Of a stretch of DNA of 64,000 nt, positions 61,966-64,000 are shown in pieces. The translations under genes and the position numbers were made by a program. Source of the stretch: Gymnorhina tibicen. Lineage: Eukaryota; Chordata; Aves; Passeriformes; Artamidae. Under the pieces are notes generated by a model that did not search any database, was not told where the DNA came from, and was given only the letters and a program-made list of their open reading frames with translations. Numbering within the stretch: the first letter of the stretch is position 1; every line of letters begins with the position of its first letter. The stretch is from contig VXAZ01000263.1 in assembly GCA_013399875.1 (NCBI GenBank), positions 497,262 through 561,261 of the forward strand, in the 5' to 3' direction.

Positions 61966-64000
61966 AGTGGATGCTGCTTAGTCTATATACCTGGCAGGGA
62001 GAGGGAAGGAGTTACCAGAGGCTCCCAAGGGAGCCATCATTAGCTTGCCCAGGCACTCAGTGCCCCCGGGTTGAACCATTTTCATCCTCTGTTGGAAAGG
62101 TGGGTCCCTGAGGAGACAACATCTGTGTACTGCTGGACCTCCTCCTCTCTTGGCTCACCAAAGTGGGTTGTACATCTTGTGCCTCTCAGCTGTAGGAAAT
62201 GCGCGTGGAGCTGTAAGAGCTGACATCTCATGGCTAATTAGTCAGTTCCCTCGTCCAGGAGAGCTGAAACCCGGGTGTGAACCAAGGGCTCCCAGATGAA
62301 CATTTCTGTCTACGCTTCAGTTTCTTGTACAACGTAGTGCTTAGCTGCCAATGCCCGTGGTATTAGACTTCCCCTGCCACACCCTGCATGTTTCGAAAAA
62401 GGAGAGGAGGATGGCAGGGGAAGACGGTGCCACAGAGCTTAATTTCAGCCCTTGGTACTATCGAGGTATAGGCAGCTTCATGCAAAGCTACACTGGGGAT
62501 CTCCAGCAGCAGGAGAGCAAGCTGTCCCTCAAAGGTATCGTCAGCAGCTGTTGGGAAGCATGGAAGTTCTTTATGATGATTTTGGGGAAAAATGATTTTG
62601 CATGATACGTTTGGGGAAAATACCTCTTGTGGCTCATGGATGTAGGGTCACACAAAAACATAGTACCATAGAAGAGTTCCTGGGAGCCCAGGCTAGATAG
62701 GCCTCCATTTTCTGGGCTTATTAATATTTTCCTCCCTTGAGTACAGAGGTGACTGGTTATTTTATATAACTACTTACAGGGTATTTTTTTGTATTTCCAA
62801 AAGGTACCAGAAATCATTTGAAGAGGGGAACAGAAAGAAAACCTATATGCCTTTGGGTCTGTCCGCTAAATTTGATGGGAAGCCCTGGGTTTTGCATGTG
62901 GAGACTGATTTGCTGGGCAGAATATCTGCCTTAAGATGCACACACACATGCATATGGTATGTGCAGTATAGAAAATAAACTTGTTTATTTGTCTCTGTTT
63001 GTGTATGATCTGGCATTCAAAAGATCTGCAGAAAAATTCTGTCTTTGCCTTTTACCTGACAAGTAATAAACCCATTTTCAAGTCAGGACAAAATTCTTTA
63101 GCCATATGCTCAACCCCTGCTTCATGGGGTCATGGTGGTGGGTAATAAAACAGAATATAATTAAAAACACATTCTAAAATTATTGTTAGGATTTTTCTTC
63201 TAAAGTACTTTCCTGAAAAGCCAGACACCTTACTAACATCAGTCCAATTACTGGACCCAAAGGGAAGGGAAATTTTAAGTAATAATTTTAGAAATAGCCC
63301 CGGGATGCACTTTGTGTGCCTCTGAGCCAGGAAAACCCCAAAAGGCATAAGTCTGGAATATAGCACCTGGCTCATCCCCAGGCAGAGCTGCAGTCTCACT
63401 GAAAGCCTGACAGACACACTGCAATGCATATATCACAAAAGCATCACCAGTAGCACTTAGCCATTCACATCTGCTTCTCAAAGATAATTTGAGTTCAGGA
63501 GAGAAAAACTGGCAGATATTTTTGGGGATAAATGCTAAGTGTCGTTGAGGGTCTGGTTCCATATCCCACCGGAATGATTTCTTTGTTATTATTGTTCAAT
63601 ATAATGGCCTTAAGCCTGTTCGTTCCTTCAATGGCCTAAGGAGAAATATAAGTTCATAGAATGAGTAGTCCTGGGCACAATCAGACTTGCAGAGGCCACG
63701 AGATCTCAACTATACATACATTTTTGTAGCTGTGGCCCCAGGAACAGCACTCATTAGTAAGGACTGTAGTGACTTTCATTATGAAAGGGGATATTGTTTA
63801 GTGGATGTTTTCTCTGATGCTACCAGGCAGGGCAAAGCATGCTTGCCCGTTTATGCTTATGCTTTCAGCTCTATTTGACAAATCAATGCTGAAAGAGTTT
63901 TCTTCCTCCATTTTAGTTCTTAACTTTCCTTGCTCCAGTGTGAAGTAGGATGGAAAAGAGAGAAAGAGGCACTTAGCATTTGAGTTTTGGAACCAGCTCT
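61966..64000. other. No gene seen; unique sequence
   Basis: No gene or repeat recognised up to the end of the window. Open frames at 62351-62605 (plus strand) and 63130-63562 (minus strand) are short and match nothing I know. Confidence 0.55.

Noticed and set aside
1..64000. CRISPR arrays, operons, ribosome binding sites, prophage or plasmid features
   Set aside because: No regularly spaced repeats or bacterial gene order are present. All evidence points to vertebrate nuclear DNA.

Overview
This window looks like bird nuclear DNA, probably from a passerine. The main evidence is a set of avian-type CR1 non-LTR retrotransposons whose reverse-transcriptase, endonuclease and 3'-end sequences I recognise. 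A 660-bp solo LTR of ERVL type is also present, in a form I associate with songbirds, as are a few decayed MIR/L2-like fragments shared by all amniotes. The background is AT-rich and crossed by short open frames on both strands. I can support no intact protein-coding gene, tRNA or rRNA gene, and no CRISPR array, operon or bacterial feature. The window is best read as a gene desert or the inside of a very large intron. CR1 and ERVL identities come from remembered family sequences, not from a search.

Layout. Bases 1-6.4 kb hold unique AT-rich DNA plus one 5'-truncated CR1 on the minus strand (1393-1885). At 6.4-7.2 kb there is a CpG-richer patch that ends, on the minus strand, in a textbook-like polyadenylation site. 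It is the only hint of a host transcript end. From 7.2 to 25.8 kb there are two stem-loops, an exact 35-bp tandem duplication, the solo LTR (13591-14250, flanked by GGTGT duplications), a purine-skewed tract and small simple repeats. At 25.8-26.7 kb a MIR/L2-like fragment lies just before a plus-strand CR1 that has lost its whole reverse-transcriptase core. From 26.7 to 38.6 kb there are more simple repeats, a 34-bp tandem duplication, a 183-bp (CTTT)n tract and a near full-length MIR-like SINE (36452-36610).

The richest region is 38671-41367, a 2.7-kb minus-strand CR1. It keeps recognisable endonuclease, reverse-transcriptase and 3'-end parts but is dead: the motif A aspartate reads Ser, the FADD box reads FANG, and the endonuclease core is deleted. 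A second CR1 (40961-41324) sits inside its endonuclease region with base-level boundaries and no target-site duplication. This gives a clear order of insertion.

From 41.4 to 64 kb there are only short or ancient elements: L2-like scraps, two 3'-end CR1 stubs (49780-49842 and 61876-61965), a perfect 11-bp stem-loop, an odd degenerate TACGTACT-containing repeat beside a CR1 stub, and microsatellites. I found no convincing undescribed system. The best leads are the nested CR1 pair, the internally deleted CR1, the solo LTR and the possible minus-strand transcript end near 6.45 kb.
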